A DNA stretch of 64,000 bases from Planctomycetota bacterium (GTDB lineage: Bacteria; Planctomycetota; UBA1135; GCA-002686595), in the NCBI GenBank assembly GCA_020638875.1, contig JACKHS010000010.1, forward strand, positions 1 through 64,000, given 5' to 3'. Shown here piece by piece: positions 26,495 to 34,623 of this stretch (its first letter is position 1; every line of letters begins with the position of its first letter). The notes below the pieces were generated by a model that did not search any database, was not told the DNA's origin, and saw nothing but the letters and a program-made list of their open reading frames with translations. Both the position numbers and the translations under genes were made by a program.

Positions 26495-27418
26495 CTAGTC
26501 GGCGTCGAGCGCGTGGCGCTCGAGCACCACGCCGCCCTCGCGCGTCGCCAGGACGGAGACGCCCGCACCGCCGCGTTCGAGGCGCAAGCTGCCGAGCGAC
26601 CAGGCCGGGTCGGTCGCGATCGGTGAGAACGAAGAGAGACCGCTCGGCGTGCGACGGGCCAAGTGGAGCGGCGAGCCGACGAGGAGCACGACGTCGCCGC
26701 TCGCCTCGACCGCGAACGCCGACGTCCGGGGCGGGAGCGGCCGGCGCTGGACGCGACGGATCTCGAGCGGCGCGGCGAGCTCGAAGAGGAAGAGCTCCAT
26801 CCGCATGTTCGCGGACTCCGTCGTGTGCGAGGCGAGCGCCGCGAGCTCGCCGTCTTCGGCGAACGCCAGTGAGCCGAAGAGCGAGAAGACGCCGTCGCGG
26901 TACTCGACCGCGTACAGCAGCTCGCCCGCGCCGGGTGGGTCGAGGTCCACGGGCACGAGGCTCCAGCCGTCGCGCACTCCGACCAGCGCGCCGCTCGGCG
27001 CGACGGTCACGTGCGTAGCCTGTAGGTCGACGAGCGCGGCGCGCCCGTCGACCGCGACGCGCAGAGCTCGCCCGTCGCGACCCTCCGCTCCACGCAGCGG
27101 GACGAGCCAGCCGCCGTCGGGGAGGGGCGTGGGCGCGCCGTGGAAGTCGATGCGCTCGTGCAGCTCGGGCGGCAAGGCGAGCTCGGCGCTCAGCGCCCCG
27201 GCGGCGTCGAAGCGCTGCAAGGCGCAGCGCTCCCAGCACAGGCACGCGACGCCGTCGTCGGGCAGGATCCTGGCCGAGCTCCGCTGGGACGGCGTGGCGA
27301 GCGGGAACGCGACCGGCGCGGGCACCCCGCGCGTGGCCGGCGGCGCGGGCGCCGTGGCGCAGGCGCCTGTCAACGCTGCGACGAGCAGGAGGCGGGCCGC
27401 GGCGGAGGGGGACGACAT
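26495..27418 (-). CDS. lipoprotein with repeated beta strands, function unknown
   Basis: A protein of 307 residues from the ATG at 27418-27416. The signal sequence RLLLVAALTGACAT carries a lipobox (TGAC), so it is probably acylated. The mature part is a run of short hydrophobic strands separated by turns (GGWLVPLRG, ALVDLQATHVTVAPSGALVG, SLAFAEDGELAALAS, VVLLVGSPLHLA), the look of a beta-propeller or similar all-beta fold. I cannot name the family. A longer reading from 27454 would add 12 residues before the signal and is less likely. It is convergent with the secreted-protein gene to the left, 77 bp away. Confidence 0.65.
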   Translation of the reverse strand: MSSPSAAARLLLVAALTGACATAPAPPATRGVPAPVAFPLATPSQRSSARILPDDGVACLCWERCALQRFDAAGALSAELALPPELHERIDFHGAPTPLPDGGWLVPLRGAEGRDGRALRVAVDGRAALVDLQATHVTVAPSGALVGVRDGWSLVPVDLDPPGAGELLYAVEYRDGVFSLFGSLAFAEDGELAALASHTTESANMRMELFLFELAAPLEIRRVQRRPLPPRTSAFAVEASGDVVLLVGSPLHLARRTPSGLSSFSPIATDPAWSLGSLRLERGGAGVSVLATREGGVVLERHALDAD

Positions 27419-27470
27419 GCGTCGCTCCGTAGCCCGGCGCGACGCGGCGGTCACCCGCGCACCCCGGCGG

Positions 27471-28415
27471 CTACGGCCGCCGGATGCGCGTCACCAGCTC
27501 GCCCAGGCCGTCGATCGTGCACGTGACGACGTCGCCGTGCTCGAGCGGGCCGACGCCGGCGGGCGTGCCCATGAGCACGAGGTCGCCGGGGAAGAGCGGC
27601 AAGTGGTGCGAGAGGTACGAGAGCGCCTCGGGCACACTGACGAGCATGTCGCGCGTGTTGGCCTGCTGGCGCAGCTCGCCGTTGACGTAGGCGCGCAGCT
27701 CGAGGTTCGCGGGGTCGAGCTCGCGCGCCGGCGCGAAGCACGGCCCGAGCGGCAGCGCGCCGGGGAAGTTCTTGCTGCGCAACCACGGGTGGCCGCGCTT
27801 GCGGTCGAGCCCCTGCATCGAGCGCAGCGTCAGGTCGTTGGCGATCGTGTAGCCGCCGACGCAGGCCATCACGTCCTTCGGCGAGAGCGCCTGCGCGGGG
27901 CGCGCGAGGAAGACGGCCAGCTCGACCTCGTGGTCCATGCGACCGGTGTAGCGCGGTGGGGGCGAGACGACGGCCTCGGGGCCGACGATCGTCTCGGGCA
28001 GCTTCGTGAAGAAGATCGGTTCCTCGGGCGGCGCCTCGCCGAACTCGGCGGCGTGCTCGCGGAAGTTCTTGCCGAGCGCGAGCACCTTGCCGACCTCGCG
28101 CGGGAGGATCGGCGAGAGCAGCTCGTCCTCGGCCGCCAGCGGCCGCGCGCGCGGTAGGTCGGAGTCGCCGAGCAGCGCGACGAGCGCCTCCTCCTCGAGC
28201 ATGCCCCGTGCGCACAGCGCGCGCAGGTGCACCGGCATCTCGCGCCGCCAGCGGAACTCGGTCAGGTCGTAGAAGTCGTCCCCACGCTGGAGCAGCAGCT
28301 TGCCCTCGTGGATCAGGTCTCCTTCGACGCGGCGGTGGAAGCGCACGGCGCCGCCGCGCTCCTCGGGCGCGAGGTCCAGGTCGAGGTCGGCCTCGGAGAA
28401 CTCGTCGCCTTCCAT
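27471..28415 (-). CDS. fumarylacetoacetate hydrolase-family protein
   Basis: A protein of 314 residues. The C-terminal two thirds are a FAH domain: ALGKNFREHAAEFGE, FFTKLPETIVGP, MDHEVELAVFL (the metal-binding Glu), GYTIANDLTLRSMQ, KNFPGALPLGPCF and VLMGTPAGVGPLEHGDVV. Such enzymes hydrolyse or isomerise C-C bonds in acylpyruvates and in homoprotocatechuate-type catabolites, with Mg2+ or Mn2+. An N-terminal region of about 100 residues is like that of other bacterial members. The ATG at 28415-28413 lies 8 nt after TAGGGT (minus strand). No pathway genes are adjacent, so the substrate is open. Confidence 0.87.
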   Translation of the reverse strand: MEGDEFSEADLDLDLAPEERGGAVRFHRRVEGDLIHEGKLLLQRGDDFYDLTEFRWRREMPVHLRALCARGMLEEEALVALLGDSDLPRARPLAAEDELLSPILPREVGKVLALGKNFREHAAEFGEAPPEEPIFFTKLPETIVGPEAVVSPPPRYTGRMDHEVELAVFLARPAQALSPKDVMACVGGYTIANDLTLRSMQGLDRKRGHPWLRSKNFPGALPLGPCFAPARELDPANLELRAYVNGELRQQANTRDMLVSVPEALSYLSHHLPLFPGDLVLMGTPAGVGPLEHGDVVTCTIDGLGELVTRIRRP

Positions 28416-28479
28416 GACCGCAGACCCTAGCACCCGAACGAGGTCGAGCGAAGGGCCTGCGCCGCGCGTCACGCCGCGC

Positions 28480-30207
28480 TCAGTGCTCGGTGCTCTCGGC
28501 GGGGAGAGCGGCGCCCAGGGTGAGCAGCGCGTAGGCCGTGGCCATCACCGGGTTGCCCTCCCACCAGCGCGGCGAGTTCTCGTTGAGCCACGAGCCGTCG
28601 TCCTTGCGCTGCATCGCGACGAGGCGACCGCAGAGCTGGCGACGCCACGCGTGCGACTTGCCTTGACCGTCGACGATCACCTCTTCGCCGTAGAGGTCGA
28701 GCGCCTTGGCCATCGAGTGGAAGTAGTAGAACAGGCCCTGGTAGGACGCCGAGGGGTCCTCGGCCTGTTCGAAGCCGGGGTTCACGTCGAGCGTGTAGTG
28801 TTCGCGCACCCACTTCCAGGCGGCCTGCATGCGCGGGTCGTCCTTGGAAAGGCCAACGAAGACGTAGCCGCGCAACAGGGCGTACGACATCGAGCCGTAG
28901 GAGCGCGGGACCTTCGTGCCGTCGGCCAGCGTCTCGAAGCCGGCCTTCGAGTCGGCCGGCGCGTAGCCCGCGCCGCCGTCGTCGCCGGAGTGGATCACCG
29001 TGCCGCCCTTCTCGAGGCGCGTGTCGTTGGACTCGCTGCGGTTCTGCACGCGCTCGAGGAACTTCAGCGCGCGCCGGAAGGCCTCGTCCTTCGAGGTCAT
29101 GCCCGCGGCGTCGAGGGCCTCGAGGGCCATCTGCAGGTTCGACAGGTCGGGGCGCTCGTCGTCGCCGTAGCCGATGCCGCCGTAGTACAGGTCGCCGTCG
29201 CTGTAGCCCTCGCCCTCGTCGGCCTGCAGCCGCACGACGAAGTCGCGCGCCTTGGCGATGTTCGGCGCCCACTGCGGGTCGCCGCTCTTCGCCAGCGCGA
29301 GGATGGAGGCCGAGGTCAGGTAGTTCTTGAGCTTGCCGTCGTGGATCGCGCCGTCCGCGTCCTGGTGCGCGACGAGCCACTTCAGGCCGTCGTCGATCAC
29401 CTTCTGCACGCGCGCGTCGCGCGGCGTCGGCAGCTCCTCGAGCGCGCCGAGCACCATCGCCGTCAGGCCCAGGTCGGGGTGTCCGGGCGCGCCCCACAGG
29501 CCGTCCTCGCCGGTCGCCACGAGGAACAGCGCGCCGCGTCGCATCGCGTCGAGCGCGGCGGCGCGGTCGACCTCGGTCACGGCGGGCAGCTTGGTGGTCG
29601 GGCGCGGTGCGGACGCCTCCTGCAGCGCCGCGCGGCAGCGCGTGAGCGCGAGGATCGCGCGGCTCGTCTCGATCACGGCGCCGTCTGCGCCGCCCCAGCT
29701 CTTGTCGGCCTGGCGCGCCTTCAGCAGGCTCACGGCCTGCTCGCGCGCCTCGGCCGGCGAGAGCGCCGGCGTCTCCTCGGGCCGGATCGGCAGCGCGAAG
29801 AACCCGTTGAGCTTCTTCAGCGTCGCCTGCGTGCGCTGGTCGTCGAACTCGCGCAGCGCCAGCCAGGCCAGCGTCGACTGCGTGCTCTTCTCGACGTCGC
29901 TCGCGCCCTCGGCGTAGATGCCGCCCGAGTCGTGCTGGTGCGCCTCGAGGTAGGCGAAGGCCTGCTCCATGAACGGCCCGTCGCCGCGCACGTACGCGCG
30001 CGGGCCGCGCGCGAAGGCGGTCAGCGCCCACGCGGTGCCCTCGATGCCGCCGCCGTAGCTGCCATCGGCGCCCTGGTGCTGCCGCAGCCAGCGCACGCTG
30101 GCGTCGATCTCGTCCTTGAGGTCGAGGCCCTCGACCTGCGGCGCGGCGCCGGCGAGGAAGGTCAGGAAGACGGTGAGGAACGCGGTGAGGAGGTTGCGGA
30201 GCAGCAT
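28480..30207 (-). CDS. secreted prenyltransferase/squalene-cyclase-repeat protein
   Basis: A protein of 575 residues. A hydrophobic N-terminal segment (RNLLTAFLTVFLTFLAGAA) acts as signal peptide. The rest is an alpha/alpha-barrel built from squalene-cyclase-type repeats, visible as repeated short motifs: RWLRQHQGADGSYGG, LLKARQADKSWGG, WLVAHQDADGAI and RLVAMQRKDDGSWLN, with matching SYALLRGYVF and ATAYALLTL helices. The DxDD of true cyclases is not seen, so this is the non-enzymatic or unknown class common in planctomycetes. The start ATG at 30207-30205 is 7 nt downstream of a run of ten C on the coding strand, with no Shine-Dalgarno sequence. It is divergent from the nitroreductase gene. 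Confidence 0.85.
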   Translation of the reverse strand: MLLRNLLTAFLTVFLTFLAGAAPQVEGLDLKDEIDASVRWLRQHQGADGSYGGGIEGTAWALTAFARGPRAYVRGDGPFMEQAFAYLEAHQHDSGGIYAEGASDVEKSTQSTLAWLALREFDDQRTQATLKKLNGFFALPIRPEETPALSPAEAREQAVSLLKARQADKSWGGADGAVIETSRAILALTRCRAALQEASAPRPTTKLPAVTEVDRAAALDAMRRGALFLVATGEDGLWGAPGHPDLGLTAMVLGALEELPTPRDARVQKVIDDGLKWLVAHQDADGAIHDGKLKNYLTSASILALAKSGDPQWAPNIAKARDFVVRLQADEGEGYSDGDLYYGGIGYGDDERPDLSNLQMALEALDAAGMTSKDEAFRRALKFLERVQNRSESNDTRLEKGGTVIHSGDDGGAGYAPADSKAGFETLADGTKVPRSYGSMSYALLRGYVFVGLSKDDPRMQAAWKWVREHYTLDVNPGFEQAEDPSASYQGLFYYFHSMAKALDLYGEEVIVDGQGKSHAWRRQLCGRLVAMQRKDDGSWLNENSPRWWEGNPVMATAYALLTLGAALPAESTEH

Positions 30208-30214
30208 GTCGAGT

Positions 30215-30224
30215 GGGGGGGGGG
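30215..30224. repeat. G10 homopolymer in the divergent leader
   Basis: Ten consecutive G residues (C10 on the minus strand) sit 7 nt upstream of the start codon of the squalene-cyclase-repeat gene, inside the 181-bp intergenic region shared with the nitroreductase gene. It is the longest homopolymer I noticed. Confidence 0.8.
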
Positions 30225-30388
30225 AGCTGGACCCGCGCGCAACGCGCGGCGCGCGACGGGGTTCATGCCGGAGCGCGTCGAGGATACCCTTTTCGCTCGC
30301 GCGACGGCGGCGCGGGCGACGGCAGCGCCCGCGGCGATCCCTCCGCCGAGCGCCGTCCCCCCGCCCGCCTTCGCGAGGCCTCGCTCCG

Positions 30389-31051
30389 ATGTCCGATCCC
30401 CGCTTCGTGCCCCTCGACTTCCAGCGCCGTCCCGAGCCCGAGATGATCGCGCGTGCGCGCGCCTTCGACGCGGAGATGCAGCGCCGCCGCAGCGTGCGGC
30501 ACTTCCAGGACACGCCCGTCCCGCGCGAGGTGCTCGAGCTCGCGCTGCGCACGGCCGGCAGCGCTCCCTCGGGCGCGCACCAGCAGCCCTGGACCTTCGT
30601 CGTCGTCACCGACCCCGCGCTCAAGCGCCGCATCCGCGAGGCGGCCGAGGCGGAGGAGCGCGAGAACTACGAGCACCGCATGAGCGACGCGTGGCTCGAG
30701 GTGCTGCACCCGCTGGGCACGAACGCCGAGAAGCCCTTCCTCGAGACCGCGCCCGCGCTGATCGCCGTCTTCCTGCAGACGGTGCACGTCGAGGCCGGCC
30801 GCAAGGTGAAGCACTACTACACGCAGGAGTCGGTCGGCATCGCCGTGGGCTTCCTGCTCATGGCGTTGCACCACGCCGGCCTCGCCAGCCTGACGCACAC
30901 GCCCAGCCCCATGGGCTTCCTCGAACAGATCCTCGAGCGCCCCGCCAACGAGCGCGCCTTCGTGCTGCTCCCGGTGGGCTACCCGGCCGAGGGCTGCCGC
31001 GTCCCCGACCTCGTGCGCAAGCCGCTCGAGGAGATCGCGGTCTGGCGCTGA
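30389..31051 (+). CDS. nitroreductase-family flavoprotein
   Basis: A protein of 220 residues. The family opening RRSVRHFQDTPVPREVLE, the FMN-contacting SGAHQQPWTFVVV, and the later GFLLMALHHAGLASL and LLPVGYPAEG are all present. The order resembles the iodotyrosine-deiodinase-like branch of NAD(P)H/FMN nitroreductases, but substrates vary widely within it. The ATG at 30389 is chosen since the frame upstream is low-complexity Arg/Ala sequence. It ends 6 nt before the convergent YbjQ gene, leaving no room for a conventional terminator between them. Confidence 0.88.
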   Translation: MSDPRFVPLDFQRRPEPEMIARARAFDAEMQRRRSVRHFQDTPVPREVLELALRTAGSAPSGAHQQPWTFVVVTDPALKRRIREAAEAEERENYEHRMSDAWLEVLHPLGTNAEKPFLETAPALIAVFLQTVHVEAGRKVKHYYTQESVGIAVGFLLMALHHAGLASLTHTPSPMGFLEQILERPANERAFVLLPVGYPAEGCRVPDLVRKPLEEIAVWR

Positions 31052-31057
31052 GCGGGC

Positions 31058-31378
31058 CTACTCGTCCGCCAGCTTGACCGCCGTGCCGTACGCCAGGATC
31101 TCGGCGGCGCCGGCGGCGATCTCGGAGCTCGCGAAGCGCATGCTGACGATGGCGTCGGCGCCGCGCGCGCGGGCCTCCTCCTTCATGCGGTCGAGCGCCT
31201 GCTCGCGCGACTCGGCCAGCAGCTTGGTGTACTCGACCATCTCACCGCCCACGAGGTTGGTGAAGAAGGCGGTGATGTCCTTGCCGACGTGACGCGCGCG
31301 GACCGCGTTGCCGCGCACGAGGCCGAGCACCTCGACCACGCGCTTGCCGGGGACGATCTCGGTGGTGACGACGATCAA
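31058..31378 (-). CDS. YbjQ/DUF74-family protein
   Basis: A protein of 106 residues. It shows VVTTEIVPGKRVVEVLGLVRG at the start, then AFFTNLVGGEMVEYTKLLAE and ADAIVSMRFASSEI, which are the conserved parts of the YbjQ (heavy-metal-binding) family. The family forms pentamers and its role is poorly defined. The start is TTG at 31378-31376, overlapping the stop of the anti-sigma gene as TTGA; this gives the standard family length, so I accept it. It is the last gene of the coupled set with lpxB, sigma and anti-sigma, which hints at an envelope-related role; this is inference. Confidence 0.85.
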   Translation of the reverse strand: MIVVTTEIVPGKRVVEVLGLVRGNAVRARHVGKDITAFFTNLVGGEMVEYTKLLAESREQALDRMKEEARARGADAIVSMRFASSEIAAGAAEILAYGTAVKLADE

Positions 31379-31824
31379 CGCTGCACCTCGGTGTAGGGGT
31401 CGTACGGGAGCAGGCGCATCCGGTCGCGGAGCTTGACGAGGAAGACCGCCGTCGCGCCGACGAGCACGAGCGCCAGCGCGGCCTTGCCGCCGGTGCCCAT
31501 GTCGGACTTGTAGACCTCGAGCGAGAGCCAGCCGATCACGCCGACGCCACCGCAGAACAGCGCGATCAGGCCCAGGCCGAGCAGCGCGCGGCGGCCGTCG
31601 TCGTCGCGCAGGCGCGCCCACTCGTAGTCGGCGGGCTCGGGCGGCGCGCACTGGCGCGCGACCAGCTCGAGGCGTTGGTACTCGGCCACGCGCAGCGCCA
31701 GCGCGGGCTCGCGGCCCAGGCGCGCCTGGAACTCGGCGCGCGCGTCGGGCGTGAGCTCGTCGTCCACGTAGGCCATGGCCAGGAGCTCGTCGCGGCTGGG
31801 ATGTCCTCGGTCCGTGGTGTCCAT
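31375..31824 (-). CDS. probable membrane anti-sigma factor
   Basis: A protein of 149 residues. The cytoplasmic N-terminal part (SRDELLAMAYVDDELTPDA) resembles the anti-sigma fold found at the start of ECF regulators but lacks the Zn-binding HxxxCxxC. Two hydrophobic helices follow, near 83-105 and 112-130, with a short periplasmic loop. Being directly after the ECF sigma gene on the same strand (20-nt gap) is the usual arrangement for an anti-sigma that holds its sigma at the membrane. The C-terminus (YTEVQR) overlaps the YbjQ start. The ATG at 31824-31822 is chosen; MDTTDRGH begins a plausible N-terminus. Confidence 0.72.
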   Translation of the reverse strand: MDTTDRGHPSRDELLAMAYVDDELTPDARAEFQARLGREPALALRVAEYQRLELVARQCAPPEPADYEWARLRDDDGRRALLGLGLIALFCGGVGVIGWLSLEVYKSDMGTGGKAALALVLVGATAVFLVKLRDRMRLLPYDPYTEVQR

Positions 31825-31844
31825 GTCGAACGCTGGGGTCGCGG

Positions 31845-32525
31845 TCAGGGCTTCGCGGCGCCCTCGTCCAGCTCGGGCTCCCCGAGGCTGGCGCGCAGGC
31901 GCTCGCGCAGGCGGCGGCGGGCGTGGAACAGGCGCGACATCACGGTGCCCTGGGGGATGCCCAGCGCGTCGGCGATCTCGCGGTAACTCAGGTCCTCCTC
32001 GTGGCGCAGCACCAGGATCTCGCGGTCCTTGGCGGAGAGCTGGCGCAGGCCCTCGTGGAACGCGGCGGCGCGCTCCTCCGCGACGAGCCGATCTCCGGGC
32101 TGCGGCGCGCCCTCGTCGATCAGCTCGTAGTCGGCGTCGTCGTCCTCCGCGCTCATCGCGGAGACGGAGACCTGCTTCAGGCGGCCCTTCTGGCGCAGGT
32201 GACTGAAGCAGGTGTTGCGCAGGATGCGGTGGAACCAGGGCAGGAAGGGCTCGCCGTCGCGGAAGGTGTCGCGCGCGCGGAAGACCTTGAGGAACGTCTC
32301 CTGGGCCAGGTCCATCGCGTCCTCGCGGGAGCCCACCAGCGAGTGCGCGACGCGGAAGGCGCGGGCGCGCAGGCGCGCGACGAGCTCCGTGAAGGCGCCC
32401 TGGTCGCCGCGCTTGGCGCGCAGCATGAGGCTGTTGATCTCGGCGCTCATGGGGTCGGCGTCGTTCGCCGTCGCCCCCGCCTTCTTCAAGCAATCCTCGG
32501 GAAAGTCCGGCGTGGCGGGGCTCAT
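31845..32525 (-). CDS. ECF RNA polymerase sigma factor
   Basis: A protein of 226 residues. Sigma region 2 is evident (AFTELVARLRARAFRVAHSL, DLAQETFLKVFRARDTF, PWFHRILRNTCFSHLRQ), as is region 4 (LSAKDREILVLRHEEDLSY, ADALGIPQGTVMSRLFHARR). A 45-residue acidic linker between them is longer than average. The ATG at 32525-32523 overlaps the lpxB stop as ATGA; a Met about 25 codons further in (MSAEINS) is the alternative start and gives a more typical N-terminus. Cotranscription with lipid A biosynthesis and an anti-sigma suggests envelope stress control, perhaps feeding back on lipid A supply; inferred from context only. Confidence 0.9.
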   Translation of the reverse strand: MSPATPDFPEDCLKKAGATANDADPMSAEINSLMLRAKRGDQGAFTELVARLRARAFRVAHSLVGSREDAMDLAQETFLKVFRARDTFRDGEPFLPWFHRILRNTCFSHLRQKGRLKQVSVSAMSAEDDDADYELIDEGAPQPGDRLVAEERAAAFHEGLRQLSAKDREILVLRHEEDLSYREIADALGIPQGTVMSRLFHARRRLRERLRASLGEPELDEGAAKP

Positions 32526-33886
32526 GGGCGGGGGGCGCCCGACCAGGGGCGCAGGGCGGCGAGGGCGGCGCGGCGCGTGGCGCCGGCGGGGCCGAGGCGG
32601 GCGAGGGCCGCGTCGAGCCCTTCGCGCACGTCGGCGCGCCAGGCGGCGTCGTGCAGCCCGCGCGAGACGGCTTGTACCAGATCGCCGGCCGGGGCGGGGT
32701 CGCGGAAGAGGAACTCGGGGTACAGCTCGCGGCCGGCGAGCAGGTTGACGGAGCTGAACCAGGGCGCGGTCAGCAGCTCGCGCGCCATCCACATCTGCCG
32801 CGCGTGCTCGGCGCGGTAGACGACGACGGCGGGCAGGCGTCGGTGCAGCAGGTGCACGAGGATCGTGCCCGAGACCGACAGCGCCAGGTCGCTCGCGTCG
32901 AGCACCGCGTCGAGGTCGCCGCAGGCCAGGCGCACGCGCTCGGTCGCGCCGAGCTCGGCGAGCAGGCCCTCCAGCAGCGCGCGGTGCGTCGGGTCGCGTT
33001 GCGCGACGACGACCTCGAGCGCCTCGCCGGGGGCGCGCGCCGCCTCGAGCGCGCGGAGCATCGTCGGCAGGTTGCGTCGGATCACGCCGCGGCGGCTGCC
33101 GGGCAGCACGACCACGCGCCGCACCTCGGCGCGCGCGGCGATCGGCGGCGGCGGGCCGAGCTCGTCGAGCAGGGGGTGGCCGACGTGCGCGACGCGCACG
33201 CCGCGGCGCGCGAACCAGGCCGGCTCGAAGGGCAGGATCGAGAGCGCCAGGTCGACCGCGCGCGCGTAGCCGCCCACGCGCCAGGGCGCCCAGCCCCAGT
33301 ACTGCGGCGTGACGAAGTGCACCGCGCGCACGGCGCAGGCGCGCGCGACGTGCGCGAGCGGCACGTGCAGCGCGGGCGAGTCGACCGGCAGGAACAGGTC
33401 GTGGCCGCCGTGCTTCAGCTCGCGCGCCGCGCGGGTGACGAGCCCGAGGTAGAACGGCAGCGCGCCGAGCACGCTGGCGAAGCCCATCGCCGAGCGCGAC
33501 ACGGGGTCGCCCACGACGCGCACGCCGGCCGCGGCCAGCGCGGGGCCGCCCAGGCCGACGACCTCGGGCGCCGGCGCACCGGCCGCGCGCGCGACCTCGC
33601 GCAGCGCCGTGACCAGGTTCACGGCGTGGATCTCGCCCGAGGCCTCGGCGCAGGCGACGAACACGCGCAGCGGCCGCGCGGGCAGCGCGAGCGCGGCGAC
33701 GTCGGGCGCGAGCTCGGGCACCGCCGTGAGGTCCTCGAGCAGCTCGGCGCGCTCCGCGTCGCGCGTCGCCCAGTACTCGAGCAGGCGCCAGGGCAGGCGC
33801 GCCAGGTCGAGCAGGGCGCGCAGGACCTCGCGGGCCACCAGGAGGCGCGGCGCGAGGCGCGTGGGCGTGCGGGGCTTCGTGCTCAA
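32522..33886 (-). CDS. lpxB: lipid-A-disaccharide synthase
   Basis: A protein of 454 residues, a GT-B glycosyltransferase that joins UDP-2,3-diacylglucosamine to lipid X in lipid A synthesis. Seen: CAEASGEIHAVNLVTAL, VVGLGGPALAAAGVRVV, DSPALHVPLAHVAR, VHFVTPQYWGWAP and VVLPGSRRGVIRRNLP. An N-terminal extension of about 70 residues precedes the family core, so it is longer than the usual about 380. The start is TTG at 33886-33884; TACCGT ends 9 nt upstream. Its presence argues that this organism makes LPS. It shares a 26-bp intergenic region with the divergent gene at 33913 and is coupled to the sigma gene downstream. Confidence 0.88.
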   Translation of the reverse strand: MSTKPRTPTRLAPRLLVAREVLRALLDLARLPWRLLEYWATRDAERAELLEDLTAVPELAPDVAALALPARPLRVFVACAEASGEIHAVNLVTALREVARAAGAPAPEVVGLGGPALAAAGVRVVGDPVSRSAMGFASVLGALPFYLGLVTRAARELKHGGHDLFLPVDSPALHVPLAHVARACAVRAVHFVTPQYWGWAPWRVGGYARAVDLALSILPFEPAWFARRGVRVAHVGHPLLDELGPPPPIAARAEVRRVVVLPGSRRGVIRRNLPTMLRALEAARAPGEALEVVVAQRDPTHRALLEGLLAELGATERVRLACGDLDAVLDASDLALSVSGTILVHLLHRRLPAVVVYRAEHARQMWMARELLTAPWFSSVNLLAGRELYPEFLFRDPAPAGDLVQAVSRGLHDAAWRADVREGLDAALARLGPAGATRRAALAALRPWSGAPRP

Positions 33887-33912
33887 GGGGCGGCTACGGT
33901 ACCCTCTGCCGC

Positions 33913-34605
33913 GTGCGTTTCCTCGGGTACTTCCTGCTCGTGTTCGCCGCGCTGGCGCTCCTGCGCGCGGTGCCGGTCGTGGGGGAGCTGTTCCGCGTGC
34001 CGCTGTTCGGCTTCTTCCTGGCCGCGGCGCTGGTGAGCGCGCTGGTCGCGCGCGTCGGCGACGAGCTCACGCGCGGCCGCAAGCTCACGAACGAGCTCAC
34101 GCGCCTCGGCGCGGTCGACACGCCGCACAACCAGGGCAAGCTCGGCCGTCTGCTGGAGCTCTCGGGTAAGCCGGCCCGGGCCGTCGCGCCGCTCGAGGCC
34201 GCGTGCGACGGCGAGCCGGAGGTGGCCGAGTGGCCCTACCGCCTGGGGCGCGCGCAGCTCGCGCTCGGTCGGCTCGAGCCGGCGCTCGCGGCGCTCGAGC
34301 GCGCGCGCGAGCTCGACGAGGAGCACGCCTACGGCGACGTGCTGCTGAGCCTGGCCGAGGCGCGCCGACGCCACGGCGACGCGCGCCGGGCGCTCGACGT
34401 GCTCGGGCGCTTCGAGGTGCTGCACGGCCCGAGCCCCGAGAGCGCCTTCCGCCGCGGTCAGGCGCACGCCGCGCTGCGCGACGCGCAGGCGGCCAAGGCG
34501 GCCTTCGCCGAGGTCTCGACGCTCGCGGCGAACGCCGCCAAGTACCAGCGCGCCGACGCGCGCCGCTGGGCCGCGAAGGCCTTCTTCGCGCGCCTGCTCG
34601 CCTGA
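33913..34605 (+). CDS. membrane protein with TPR-like repeats
   Basis: A protein of 230 residues. Two hydrophobic helices at the N-terminus (about 3-20 and 27-48, RVPLFGFFLAAALVSALVAR) are followed by TPR-like helical pairs: KLGRLLELSGKPARAVAPLE, YRLGRAQLALGRLEPALAAL and LLSLAEARRRHGDARRALDV. These repeats usually mediate protein contacts. The start is GTG at 33913, 7 nt after TACCCT. It is divergent from lpxB with 26 bp between, so their promoters must overlap. A role in envelope assembly would fit, but nothing in the sequence proves it. Confidence 0.78.
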   Translation: MRFLGYFLLVFAALALLRAVPVVGELFRVPLFGFFLAAALVSALVARVGDELTRGRKLTNELTRLGAVDTPHNQGKLGRLLELSGKPARAVAPLEAACDGEPEVAEWPYRLGRAQLALGRLEPALAALERARELDEEHAYGDVLLSLAEARRRHGDARRALDVLGRFEVLHGPSPESAFRRGQAHAALRDAQAAKAAFAEVSTLAANAAKYQRADARRWAAKAFFARLLA

Positions 34606-34623
34606 GGACGCGCGGCCGACGGC

